This document shows, in pieces, positions 50,401 to 61,929 of a stretch of DNA of 64,000 bases (positions are counted from its first letter, which is position 1; each line of letters starts with the position of its first letter). The translations under genes were made by a program, and so were the position numbers. Source of the DNA: Ciborinia camelliae (lineage: Eukaryota; Ascomycota; Leotiomycetes; Helotiales; Sclerotiniaceae). Under the pieces are notes generated by a model. The model was not told the origin of the DNA, did no database searches, and worked only from the letters and a program-made list of their open reading frames with translations. The stretch spans positions 195,052-259,051 of the forward strand of contig JANPYM010000014.1 of assembly GCA_025890175.1 (NCBI GenBank), in the 5' to 3' direction.

Positions 50401-51020
50401 ACATTGGAGTACGTATCTACCATCAGCTATTTAAGACACACCATAAAGATGCGTAATCATTATATTCCCTTCCAAGTACGAGTATGAGTAATTGTTCGTT
50501 CTAATTATAATTTAGTAATGGAGGGTGTTTGTACCATTTGTACTACCACATTATTGCAATTAAGTTGAGGCTCAAGCAAATTGGCGTGAGGTAATTTTTA
50601 AGCTTAGTAGGGGATGCTGAGCGGGATGTCCCTTACTCGATTGTGCAATGTGAACTGCCAAACTGTTAATTTTATCCCGTACTGTACGAGGAGTGGTTTC
50701 TGGGCTTTGCTTGGTGCCAGCCTTAAGCTTGGTGCGGCATATGGAGTGAGGAAATTAATTCCAGATCTTTTTCTTGCGTTCAAGTTAATTTGAAATGAGC
50801 TGAAGTCAAATGGCTTATCCGCAAACTAAAACTAAAAGCATAAATCCACGGGTTCGGCCTTTACCCTCAACACCCTCACCATGATCGAAATAGCCTAGAA
50901 ATCAGCGCTGCCAAACAATGGCATTTTCCGCTGCTTACCCTTTGACCCGGCTATGATTGGTTTTTCCAAGAGCCGACCCGGATCTACACTCTATTTTCTA
51001 ACTAAAAACATGCTTAAACT
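44471..51020. other. gene-poor region upstream of the WOPR gene, proximal part
   Basis: No convincing gene. Frames at 44575-44835, 47101-47382 and 48842-49093 lack motifs. It holds a TTGTG run near 45420-45450 and a GGTCCAACTGTT repeat at about 48142-48180. There are AT-rich stretches near 47660-47710, and TACCTAGGTA motifs near 46370 and 49150. It likely includes a long leader and the regulatory region of the WOPR gene. Confidence 0.5.
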
Positions 51021-52220
51021 TTGACTGTCGAACATATCCACTCAGAATAAATTGCCAAGCGATTGAGAAAACGCCTCCATGGGGAGGCTTGCGTGGAAGG
51101 TTTAGAATTTAATAATATGAACCGCTTAAACCCCTTCATCTTTACTCGGTTAAAAGTCCGAGACGAAAAAAGTTAAATATCAATATTACACTCTATAACA
51201 GAGATTTAATATCAAGTAGATCTCGATCATTACTATGAATTTAAACTTTTAAACAATAATTATTCGCTTTTAATATTTATATGCTTTGATTTTAGCGGGG
51301 TTACTAAAAGAAGAGAGAGAAAATAAGAATATCGAACAAATTATATCTCTCTTATAGAGAATAAGATAAGATTTAATATATAGCTTCTATTAATCTCTTC
51401 TTTCAACAAACTCTCTTTATAAAGCCAAGTGTATTTAAGGTTAAATTTACTCGAATAAACTTTACTTTAATTACCTACCTAGTAGGTACTTATATGTATT
51501 CTTTTCCTATTATTGTAATCGAACTGTTGGAAGTTGAAACCAAAGAATTTGGGAAATTCAAATGAATATACTTTCTCCGAAGATGCGATCCGACATTGCA
51601 TTAGAGGTCTTTAGCAAAATTTCTTGGGTTTTCTAAGCTAGCTAACTCTAGTGGCCCTAAATGGGTATAGATCTTCGAAACTAGATTTAAATAGGTATAG
51701 TTTCCGAAAGGTTAAATTTTAACCGAGAGTCTGAGCTTTGAGTTAAACCCTTTTAGGAAGAAAACTTGCCTATTTAGGAGATATCAACGTAAGAAATAGT
51801 ATTGATAAGTTATCAACGCCATTTCTTACCAAAGTGGGCCTAATTGTGGATTTTAACCCTTGCAATGTTTATGAAAATTATGAAAAAAGCAACAGTGCGT
51901 AACGCTAAAGCTAGGCGAAAGCTAGGCGAGATTTAATTAAGCTAAACTGGATTTTGATTAGATCTTGATTATTAATCAATTTTCAAAGGCTCTGAATGGT
52001 CAGTTCGATCCACAAAATCCCCGCAAATCCATTTTAGGCATAGCTAGAAATAAATCTCTACCCAAGAAATTTTTGCTAAAGACCTCTATTATTCATTACC
52101 TATTTCTTACATCGAACAAGATCGAAGAGGAGAAACTTGGAAAAGCTCTAGATGATGATCAACACGGTGAGAGAGGCTTGTAGGTTGTACTTTGTTGTAC
52201 TTTATTGTACTTTACCAACG
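51021..52220. other. AT-rich block, possible relic of a mobile element
   Basis: This stretch is markedly richer in A/T and TA dinucleotides than its neighbours and has no gene. It contains the inverted repeat listed next and a triple GTTGTACTTT repeat near 52185-52213. It may be a mutated element (for example by repeat-induced point mutation), but no coding relic is identified. Confidence 0.45.
51590..52105. repeat. large imperfect inverted repeat with nested palindrome
   Basis: The left arm (about 51604-51665: GAGGTCTTTAGCAAAATTTC, then TTGGGT, CTAGCTA, CCTAAATGG) recurs in reverse complement at about 52030-52087 (CCATTTTAGGCATAGCTAG, then ACCCAAGAAATTTTTGC and TAAAGACCTC). A tight palindrome sits between them at 51789-51829: GTAAGAAAT and ATTTCTTAC arms with inner TTGATAA/TTATCAA. 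Confidence 0.75.
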
Positions 52221-55200
52221 ATGTACAAAATAATCAAACACTAATAATCAACCCGATTCCGATTTCCGATTCCCCGGCAGTACGAGGGTATCACTCAATC
52301 ACTCACCACTCCGTAGTCCACATTACCATCTCAACTATTTAGAACAGGAAAGGAAAGCGATAGCCATCAAACCTTAAGCTTTCTCTTAAAGTCTTATTTT
52401 TATGTAGTAGTTTGGTATGACAGGGGTCGGATAGATACATTCGAGTGTTTACATGCCAGAGGGAACTTGGAAGGGAAGATACAGTTCCGGTGAGAGGAAA
52501 TGGATGGATGGGGTAAGAATAAGGCTATGGAATGGAATGGGTGGCTGGATGTAGCCATCCGTTGGCTATTATTACATGGAAAGAGTGCCAAGATTACACA
52601 AGGACGGCGCTGGCGGAATGGTATGGCTATGAGTATCGAGAGACTACTTGGGGGTGGGATGGGATACTAATTGATTGTTCGTGGGCTGCGATACATGTAC
52701 TCCATTCGGATAGTGGTGGTATAACCTATATAGCCTTTACACTTCAGGCTTGCTTGATCATCACTCATTCACTCATCACTCATCATCAGTCCACCTCAAC
52801 CGGATATTTATCATCGACACTAACCCAAGGCATGCGCAAACGGGGGCACATACAATCCTCTACAGCAGTCGGCGCCATGGGCCAGTCAGCAATCCATTAC
52901 TCCTCACTCATCGTGCCATCTCATTGTCAAAAGTAAGCAACTGCCTCATAAGCATCATCAACCAAAAACATTCAATAAATTCCGATTCGATCGTTCGTCC
53001 TTCCTCGCTCAAATCCCAAATCCGAAGATTGGGGTCCGCGGTGGAGACCAAATGTCAGTACATGTATAGTTTATGCCTAAAGTCACTTGATATCTTTGTA
53101 CCGAACGCACGAATAGCCTTCCTAGTCTATAGGGCGGTAGGTAAGCATTGCATCGTAAATCCTTGGCGTCAGCATAAGTAGGTATACGGTGACACCAAAA
53201 ATCACGACGGATGAAATAATAGGGCAAGAGCTTACAAACGCCAGCGCCGCATATGGAGGGAATTTACGATCTGACACTCGCTTCATCTTATCTTGCGCCA
53301 TGATCATCACTCATGAAGAAAGGTTAAATAGACGAAAGATGTTTTTCACACCAAATAGATGAATGTGAGTGACATCTTATCTAATCTAATATAATTCCCC
53401 ATTCTCCAATAATAATATCAAATTAATCAAATATACTTTCTCCCTCTCCCTCTCCTTATAACTAATAAAATAAGGTTACTATAGAAGCAAAGCTTAATGT
53501 CCAACATCTAATCCGAGAACATTTAACAAATTTCCAAAGTCCAGTCCTAACGACTCCTAAGTAAATCCTAGGAGACATAGCACGGCATCGCCGCATCGGA
53601 CATCCATCAAAAAATGACCTCGAACTTAAACCTAAAATTTTCCCTCTCCCCTGCCATATTGGAATTTGGCATTGGCATTACTGACATTATTGACATTATT
53701 GTTATATATTTTCCTATGTAGGTTCATATGTATGTACATCAAAAGCTTCCTAGACACTCCCTCGAGTAGTATTTTCCTTATGCTTTTTGTACAATAAACC
53801 TTAACCTGTTCTTTTCCTGCCCATTTCTCTATACTCTAGGTTACACGCAGCACACATCCAACATTCTCATCACCACCACCCTCAAAACAACATCTCATAC
53901 CGTACAAACTACCGCTACATACTACATACCTACCCACTCACCCTCCCATCCTCCCATCCTCCCATCCATGGACCATATCACCCCATCCCTACAAAACGAA
54001 GCAGAACCAAACAAAACCAAACCAACCTAAACCCGTAGAATTTCCGGCCACAAACGTCGTAACAAGCTTAATTCACGCGCTTCTCAACCCCTGACCGGGC
54101 TGACCCTACGGGACTACCTGGAATAGACCCTCGTCGCGCCCCACCGCGCACGCGTAGAGAAAATAAATAAATTTAATCCCAGCAGGCCGCGTCATCTGAT
54201 TATCCTTCGTGAATCGTGATAGGGTTGGGCGGAGTAGAATCAATAGATGAAGAATGGATTATGGATGCACAGTTTGTGAGATTGTGATATGTACTTCGTA
54301 GATGCGATACGATGATCATGCTTTAAGGTGCATGGAGTGGATGTGGATTGAGGTTCATGTGACATAGGGTGGCTCGTGATATGGGTAGACTTTTTGGGGA
54401 GGTTGGAATGTGTACTGTACTCTATGTAGAATTCTAGGAGATTATTTTGGGAGATATGTAGAGGAAAAGAGAAAGGGAAAGAGAGAGGGAAATTTATTGT
54501 TGGAGTGGGGTTGGGAATATAATGTGAAGGGGGAATTTGGCCATTCTACAACATAGGAGATGGATGGTGATTAACGAGGTTTGTATATATACGCGTCTTG
54601 GTGATTCTGAAGACTATCAGAAGAAGAGTAGGAAACACTCTGAAGCCCAAGAAATATGAAAAGCTCCTGCGAAACTTGTATTCTGCGTGGAAGAAACGCA
54701 TCATCATATCATGCGTAAGTACAATTATAAACAAGAGACCAAGAGAGGAAAATTGCCAGTGCAAAACCCTCCGTATGACACGACACAGTTATCATAATAC
54801 ATCTCAAGTACCCAATAAGAAGGAATCCAGGGCGAATCAAGGAATTCATTTTACCCATTCATTCATTCATTCACTCATCTCATCTCATACATCTTCCCTT
54901 TCCTTTCCAATAGCCTTTCAGACGACTTCTTGCCGTTACATTACATTACATTGCATCGCTGCACGTACTACAGTCAACTAGATCAAAAACCATATAGTGT
55001 CATAGAGTATTAGCTGAGCCAGTGCTCACTGCTTACACGAACTTTACTCCTTCGCCGACTTGGACGGAGATTCAATGAGAGGATGAGATAGGTGATATGT
55101 TCGAGGAGAAATGAAGTATACTGCATGTCAGTGTCAATAGGTGATTGGCGATGTACTGTAGTATATAATATGGAAGCAAGATGGCATGGTAATGACAAGG

Positions 55201-55769
55201 TGTCAAACGTTTGTTTGCATATGGAATGGATATCGCAATATAAATCGTTTGCATTGGTTCGATCGTTCTGACCAATCGACATGATGGTTCATAAAATTCC
55301 ATATTTCATGTGAAAAGAAATTTTCTTCATCTGATATTAGACATATATATAACTTTATAAAACCCCAATTCAATATCTTAACGTTGTGGGCAAGTCAAAA
55401 ACCCCGAGATATCTGTATCTTCCCTCTGCAAATACAATCGACGTCCATTTTCCACATCTCCATGTTCCACCTGTCACAATTCTTCTCGCGCCGCACTTAG
55501 TTGGACTCGGATGCCATGTCTAAACTCATCGGCAATGCCATCCTTTCAATCTTGGCTAGTATTGTCAATCTTAATTGTACATTGAAGCATTCGAAGCTTG
55601 AGCGCATACCAAGAGCGGCATCTGGCATTCCCACTGCATCTCTATTGATTCATCATCTCTCATTCTCTTCACTCGCTAGGCATTTTTGTGCGATGAACTT
55701 CTTAGTCTGCAGCTTAAAGACTGCTTTTACCAATCCCTGGGAATGAACCCTCGAATGCTCAGACCAAAG
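52221..55769. other. gene-poor region, distal part
   Basis: No supported gene. Protein-like hints are a minus-strand frame starting at 53310 (MMIMAQDKMKRVSDRKFPPY, followed by a possible GTAAGC donor) and a WD40-like stretch at about 52905-53059 on minus. It also contains C-rich runs of TCCCATCC near 53945 and an ATTC run near 54862-54885. Confidence 0.4.
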
Positions 55770-57167
55770 TTAAATTGTCAAATCCATATCTTCGAACCAT
55801 TGCCATTCAGTAGGGGCAACCACGCCTACACGACTATACTCTTTACTACTTTCTTCGAATATCTCGAGAATCAACCCTAGTCCCAAACTCAGAAGATAAA
55901 GATCCACTGGTGGTTGAGGTAGATGATCAAATGTGATTTCTAATGATTCGCCGTAGATTGAATAATCACCAGCTTTTGATCGTTTCAACTGAACCTGCTG
56001 TCCGCGAAGGTAAATCCTTCCTGAGACGAGAGTGCCCTTGGGATTTCTCCCCTCCGGAATGATACTAACATGGAAGATCTCGGGATCAGTAAATCTTGAA
56101 TCAACCGGTATATGTATAAAATCTTCCCCTTTAGTCCTTGATTCGAAAACGCGATCTTCTCTAATGGGCCCACATGTTATTGGGACATTCATTTTGGCCC
56201 AAGATCATGAAGGTCCATTATGGTCTGCACTTTGTTTTCTCTTGCGATCGGATTGCCATTTCCAACACAAGCCTCTTAAAAGACCCTTCCTCGATAATCC
56301 TGCAATATATTTATCATCTAACAGATATGCAAATTCAAGAGCCAGGCCAGAAAGTGCCGAAAATTTGTCAGTACGATGCACGGTGAGTTGACGATTATTA
56401 TAATCTTGCACCATCTTTCGCCACAGTCCATAATACTTTTCAGTTACAATACCGTGGTGTGGTGCAGTGACGCCATCGTGGATCTTGTTGAGGCACCGTA
56501 CACTGGAGTTTAGGACATATCGTGATAGACCGGATTTCAAAACCCATTGGTTATTATTCAATCCATGAATGTGATCGGATATACTAGCTTCTCTACATTC
56601 GAATAGCATGGTGTATTTAGTGAAATGTAACATTCTGGGTGACGGTTCCCGTTCCTGCAAAGTCCAACTCCTCTGAACCAGTGTGCTTTTGTTGAAAAGA
56701 CTATCCCACCCAGGAAAGAGAGGTTCAAATAGAACCCCAGCTTGATTGGGGGTTCCTGGGAATAAGCGCAACTCGCTATGTAATGCAAAGAGTCCCCCTT
56801 CACAATTACTTGCCGCTGCCGCTGCAATAGTGCAGTAAGTATGAGAATAGATTTTCCCCATAGCCGACTGTTGTTGCCAATCTTGGGAAGAATCTTCAAT
56901 AATGCATAGCGAATCAATCCACAGATGTTGTAGTCCAAGCCTTCTAGTAACTATGATTGCATCGTGGAATGTTCGAGGCCGTGTGTTTAATGGAATAGAG
57001 ACTAGACGCCGCTGAAGCGTTTTGGTATTTGTTGCTGCAACCCCCGGCATTTCCTTTCCTCAACAATGTGTCAGCGCAAGATACTTTGAATAATCCTCAT
57101 TACTTTGCGCCGTTTCAACCGGGAAAGGTGACAGTCCATACTTCCGAACGTCAAAGAGTCGACGAGG
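55770..57167 (-). pseudogene. HET-domain (heterokaryon incompatibility) gene with two nonsense codons
   Basis: The frame begins after a TTTCAG acceptor at 57168 with PRRLFDVRKYG and continues to 55770. The HET core is clear: YLALTHC, then RPRTFHDAIIVTRRLGLQHL and WIDSLCIIEDSSQDWQQQSA, YSHTYCTIAAAAASNCEGGL and RSWTLQERE. Two in-frame TGA codons break it. One (57062-57060) sits exactly where the family has Trp in the Y-A-L-x-Y-C-W-G motif. The other (56207-56205) sits where it has Trp in the APSWSWA motif; the text reads GPS, stop, SWAK. Other Trp codons in the frame are intact TGG. HET proteins trigger cell death on non-self fusion; this copy is probably inactive. N-terminal exons were not resolved; a frame at 57228-57458 could be one. 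Confidence 0.8.
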
Positions 57168-58197
57168 CTGAAACACAGTATCGTAATGTATATTATAGTT
57201 CACATGCCCATGGATACAGATACCAATTCATGATGATATAAGAGAGGTAATATTCTGGTCTTTGGGAAACAAAACGCTAGAGTATAAATCGTCTGAAAGA
57301 TGTGAGATTGGAATGCGGAGAGCCTTTGGCAGAGAAAACGTGTTCGCATTGAAAAGATTTCTCATGCCCGTAGTTTCTACGTCAAACAGTTGAGACTGTC
57401 CATTACGTCCCACTTGGTAGGTAACAATATTTTGATGAGGGCTTGACACTCCCAGCATTCAATCGATTTTCAAATAAGTTGTGTGGTCCTCGTTCCAACA
57501 CTGAGTGGCAGAGATGACACTATGAAAAAGAGCACATGTATTGCAACCGTTTACTGCGGATGCCTCGAGACTTTTCATTGAAGGATGATGAGCATGTAAA
57601 GAAGATTTGCTAATATCTGTATCGAAAATGGGCTCTATGGGTTTTGGTTATACGCATGTTACAGATACCCATGGCGAGGAGGAGTTGTACCCGTAAAAGT
57701 TCACTTTGAGACTCGGGCTTCTTTTCTTGTAATGTATTGCATGTGCAGAAAAGTTGATCTTGGAAACAAGAATGGCATGATAAGTGGGGTAGACTTCACA
57801 CGTGATATTATTGTGAGACTCATGTAAAATGAAGGTCCAATATCAAGCTGGGCCATGTGAATTGCATATGAGTACGTTAGTTCTAAAGGTGTGACAATGA
57901 TAACTAGTCGATGAGAGTAGTTTGGACAACAAAGTGGCGGTTGGCCACTCGAGATATGAATTGTCCATTCTGCCATAAGGAAGGTGCATCCGGTAGTCTT
58001 ATAAAATGCACAGCTCTTTCCATATCTCACAGATATTGACGCGTAAGACTCAGAATCACCAAGCTCTATGATATCCTTTTCCAGACTCTCTTTTTTACTT
58101 CATAGCCATCCGCATTTATTGAATTTAATACCTAGAAACATCATCACCTATAACACTTCATCCTTCCATATTCCTATCTTCCTATAACATCAACAAA
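57168..58197. other. spacer between HET pseudogene and hypothetical gene
   Basis: It may hold unresolved N-terminal exons of the HET gene on minus (57228-57458 reads SQLFDVETTGMRNLFNANTF). The right end is the leader of the plus-strand gene at 58198. Confidence 0.4.
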
Positions 58198-60327
58198 ATG
58201 AGCTGGAACAATGATCCTTCTTACTCACGACATGAGTTTTCCAGCAAGACCGCTCCACCCCCTAGCTCTTCCTTTGCCTCCAATTTCTTCCGACGGGCCC
58301 GCCGAGCATCCCTTACAAGGAACAACAGAAAGTCCGTTTCCTTTGCAGATCCCCTTGAGGCAGAGCAATCCCAAGGCAATAGCTCTGAAAATAGTCAGGT
58401 ATTGTATATGGCGGATACGAAACTACCAAAACGACCGAAACTACAGCGTCGATCTTTGTCGACCATGAGTAACAGCTCGCACACAACACTCGGTGAAAAT
58501 TGTCACAATGAAGTTGATTCCGATCTCGATAGCGAAGCTGAAGGGGTATCTTGGGGTATCATCAACAGAGAAATACACGAATGGCAATATGTTTGTCATA
58601 CTGGTAGACCTTTCTGGTGGTCACCAGAATTCAAAAGTAGTAGTCGCATGTCAACCCTAACACAAAAGAACTACGAAGAGGTCAGCACGCGCTCTTGGAT
58701 GGGAGAGATTACAGATGACTCAAAACCGCGCCTCAGAAAAAGGTTTCACACTATGGACGATAGCAACCTCGCAGATTCCAGTGATGTACATGAACTTGCA
58801 AAAGTAATTGCCGTTCAACTTCTCGGGTCTTGCTTCACTTTGGCACCAGAGTATCTTGTACCTCTCCCATCGACTCCAACATCATATAACAGAAAAGGAG
58901 ATTCGAAACTACCCGATTCTAGAATGATCAGTTCATTGCGTATGCATACACAATTTCGATATTCACCATGCTTCGGACACCAAGCACGAAGTACCTCTCC
59001 AATACAGCCATGGGATTATGGTGGATATGACGGGTCATCGACTTACTCGTTATCACCTCCCGGCACGAGTGGTATTGTTACGCCGCTGAATGTCACGTCG
59101 GAGCCTGCCAGAAGACGAAGTAGACTGCAGAAAGCCCATCGAGGTCTGCATGTCTCAGAGCAGTCAGCCAACGATTGTAATGTTGGAAGCCACAAAAATG
59201 ATTATTTTCTTAGTGGCACCTCTACCCTAGAAGGGAAAGCTACTACCTCAATGGGTCAGAAATCAAGAGATGGTCATACAATTGATTGTGGCAAGACGTT
59301 GAGGTCACTACATGTGTCTGGAGCTGATGGCCAAAGACCTATCTCAAGACGTTCAATGAGCAGAGATCGACCCGAGGTAATTTCACCACCAACGGCCAAT
59401 GATGCAAATATCGACACCTCAAAAACATATCGAGGAGTACGACCTACACTTCCACCGAGGGCCAGTAATCGTCTACAACCAGCCCTCGGGCCGGAGCCCC
59501 ATTCCTTATTTGTGCAGCCAGTGAGGGAGCTCGTAGTAAATAGGTGGAAGTCAATCCGGCGACAATTTGGGGGTAGCCTTGGGACTTCCTTGCCGAGAAT
59601 AATACCCAGAGACGCTGGATCCGAATCAGAAAGTGATGCAACGAGTTCTGCACTGAGCACCGATGCAAGAGAACGGAGACGCCGGGCTCAGGAGAGGGGA
59701 GACATCCATAGCGCCGGTGGTGAGGATAGCCGACACTATAACACTCCAAGAAGCGGTACCATGTCACCTATGACGCCTTTGACGTCTTTTATGATTTCGA
59801 GCACGCCCCCTGCTACGCCCATGGCCCCTTCATTACCATGTTTAAGACCGGTTTCTCCTTTCTTTCGGGGGGCAGATACCATGGCGGCTGTCGCGTCTTT
59901 TATAACCGATTCACGTCAACCAGAACAAATCATCACTCCACCGGATTCCTTCATTGACACCGGTGGCTACGTTTCGCCAAACATGATAAGAACCGAACAC
60001 GCCGCGGGCGCGATGTTTATCCAATCGAGATCAAGCTCTCAATCACCCCTCGAGCCGATAGTCGGTTCATATCCGCGGAGACGAACAAGTATGTTATCAG
60101 AGGTGTGCACCCCAGAGGACTTTAATGATGATGGGACCTTAAGGTGTGACCAAGAAAAACAATTTCAGGGACCCCATCTGGCAAGAGCAAATTCGAGTGG
60201 AACTCAGATATTTAGACCGAATAGTGATGGGATCGAACTTGATGGAATGCCGGTGGGTCCTGGAAAGGAATTTTGGGATGGTCCAGTTGATAATACGGGG
60301 AAACGGAGAGAAAGGACGTATCTGTAG
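58198..60327 (+). CDS. conserved hypothetical protein, largely disordered
   Basis: A single-exon frame of 709 residues that I cannot name. The N-terminus is basic and Ser-rich (FFRRARRASLTRNNRKSVSF), and a structured patch at about residues 115-150 reads WGIINREIHEWQYVCHTGRP, then FWWSPEF. Another ordered stretch near 200-225 has hydrophobic HELAKVIAVQLLGSCFTLAP. The rest is Ser/Pro/Arg-rich with many SP and TP sites (likely phosphorylated), a TPMTPLTSFMISSTPPATPM run near 530 and PCLRPVSPFFRGADTMAAV near 550. No membrane segment or catalytic motif is visible. The intact long frame with balanced codon use argues it is real; the protein may be a signalling or cytoskeletal scaffold, but no function is claimed. 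It is divergent from the HET pseudogene. Confidence 0.78.
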   Translation: MSWNNDPSYSRHEFSSKTAPPPSSSFASNFFRRARRASLTRNNRKSVSFADPLEAEQSQGNSSENSQVLYMADTKLPKRPKLQRRSLSTMSNSSHTTLGENCHNEVDSDLDSEAEGVSWGIINREIHEWQYVCHTGRPFWWSPEFKSSSRMSTLTQKNYEEVSTRSWMGEITDDSKPRLRKRFHTMDDSNLADSSDVHELAKVIAVQLLGSCFTLAPEYLVPLPSTPTSYNRKGDSKLPDSRMISSLRMHTQFRYSPCFGHQARSTSPIQPWDYGGYDGSSTYSLSPPGTSGIVTPLNVTSEPARRRSRLQKAHRGLHVSEQSANDCNVGSHKNDYFLSGTSTLEGKATTSMGQKSRDGHTIDCGKTLRSLHVSGADGQRPISRRSMSRDRPEVISPPTANDANIDTSKTYRGVRPTLPPRASNRLQPALGPEPHSLFVQPVRELVVNRWKSIRRQFGGSLGTSLPRIIPRDAGSESESDATSSALSTDARERRRRAQERGDIHSAGGEDSRHYNTPRSGTMSPMTPLTSFMISSTPPATPMAPSLPCLRPVSPFFRGADTMAAVASFITDSRQPEQIITPPDSFIDTGGYVSPNMIRTEHAAGAMFIQSRSSSQSPLEPIVGSYPRRRTSMLSEVCTPEDFNDDGTLRCDQEKQFQGPHLARANSSGTQIFRPNSDGIELDGMPVGPGKEFWDGPVDNTGKRRERTYL

Positions 60328-60608
60328 GGCTAGAAAAAAGATTCGGCGATTCCTAAAATGCAGTCAATAGTCAAATTGAACAGGCAGATCATTGGGCAAG
60401 GGAAGTAGTAACAAGTTGGAATAATGAACCATTGAACCTGCCTTGGGTATCGCTATATTCTGTTGTTACAATTCAGTGTCTGACTGCCACCAAGTATCGA
60501 TAATAGTACAAATGTAGTTCCATGTTCCAAAACGCCGCTATGTCTTTATTTCCTGTCTATACGCCGCATTCCGGATCCAAATCACAAATCGACAGCATCC
60601 TCTGTTCT
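60328..60608. other. short convergent spacer
   Basis: It holds the 3' ends of the hypothetical gene and of SYS1; nothing else is seen. Confidence 0.5.
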
Positions 60609-61357
60609 TCAACCCGGGTTGGTATTTTCGTCTGCCTTCATTCCCATCCCGACCATCTCATATTCCCCCGCCCCATCTCTTCCCCTGCCCCTCCCTCTAC
60701 CTCTTCCATAACCCTGCTCCACATCCCCCGTATCCTGCATGTCGCCTTCTCCTTCCATACCTGTGCTGATATCTCTTTCCATACCAGTATTGTCTGTAAC
60801 AGTATTTGAATTGTTTTGGGCAGCGTTTGAGCTCGAGCCAAAATTTATAGGTCGTAGTTCTCGCCATTGACAACTCCATATTCCTAGAAAGGTCATAAGG
60901 GATGCGGATGCGAATTGCAGAGCCCACCAGAGCCAGTTGCGAGGGAGGGAGTGCGAGTAGAAGGTTGTGATTAAGAGGTGCAGGAAGTGGATAGTTAAGG
61001 CAAAATCGGGGATTAGTTTAGAGCGTGAAACGAGAAGAAGGAGTGAGATGACCCTGTGGGTTTATGTCAGTTTCATAGAGGAGTATTCCATCAAGAGGTA
61101 ACAACAAACCCTATAAAACTATTCAACAACCAAATAAATCCTAACATCCATCCCACTGTTGTATCACCTCTCAAACTCCTCCAACTCAACACCATATCGA
61201 AAGAAAAGGCCCTCCCAGCAACCAGCGCAGTAAAGAGTATTAGTGCCGTGCCAATAACATACCAAAGAACTTGGAGGATTATAATCTGGCTGAGGATCTT
61301 TAGGGGTGGAAGCTCGGTGATAGCGCCGGCACGCGGTGGTCTTCTACGTCGTGCCAT
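60609..61357 (-). CDS. SYS1: Golgi integral membrane protein Sys1
   Basis: Exons 61357-61110 and 61053-60609 join through a 56-nt intron (GTTTGT donor, CAG acceptor) to give 230 residues. It matches Sys1, a four-helix trans-Golgi protein that recruits the GTPase Arl3 (ARFRP1) and so supports Golgi-endosome traffic. Family marks: MARRRRPPRAGAITELPPLK, ILQVLWYVIGTALILFT, FSLRGDTTVGWMLGFIWLLN-type second helix, LVSRSKLIPDFALTIHFLHL, then SLPRNWLWWALQFASASLMT and FLGIWSCQWRELRPI. The C-terminal 75 residues are variable, Gly/Arg/Asp/Met-rich (YGRGRGRGRGRDGAG), and do not match the conserved core. Its 3' end converges on the hypothetical gene at 58198-60327. Confidence 0.92.
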
Positions 61358-61929
61358 ATGTGTTGAGTATAGTAGTTAGGTATGCGCGCTTGCTACCATA
61401 GTGAAAAAGATAATTTGAGCATTTCTAGGTTAATACTATCTATAGACGGAGCTATTCCACGGAACATTAGAGAGGCCAGAATGCTGAAGGCGGTGGATAG
61501 ATTTTGGTTTAGTGTTCTTCATTCTGCCGCTATTGCTTACTAATTGTTCTAATTTGGGATATATTTCGTGTTTGTCTATCTTGATACAGGTCTGGTTCGT
61601 TCTGGAAGAGATCTACCTAGTAACCTAGGTTGGTAAACCTGGTACATGGGATCGTTCATATAAGGGACAACTCCTTTTCATACCAAGGAGGCCCTTGAAG
61701 GATATATCTTATTATCAGTTTCAGATATATACTAGGTTTGGAGCTATTACGGTACCTACTAGGTAGGTAGCTTGCCTGACTCAGCACGGATCTACCGGTG
61801 CGATCACATAGAGTCCCTTGTCGTGCCATGGTTTTTTATTGTGCCGTTTGTCTTCACATGCCTATAACAAATTTACCTTATAATAAGTGATATCGAAGAT
61901 ATCCAAAGCTCCTTCTCACGCAAAGGATC
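61358..61929. other. divergent spacer between SYS1 and F-box-like gene
   Basis: About 570 bp with TACCTACTAGGTAGGTAG motifs near 61753 and CCTAGTAACCTAGG near 61616; no gene seen. Confidence 0.5.

Noticed and set aside
55770..57167. TGA decoded as tryptophan (recoding)
   Set aside because: Normal TGG codons encode Trp elsewhere in the same frame, and other genes in the window end at TGA; two mutations explain it more simply.
60609..60896. Plus- and minus-strand frames over the SYS1 C-terminus
   Set aside because: They are shadows of the Gly/Arg-rich tail; the spliced Sys1 frame explains the sequence.
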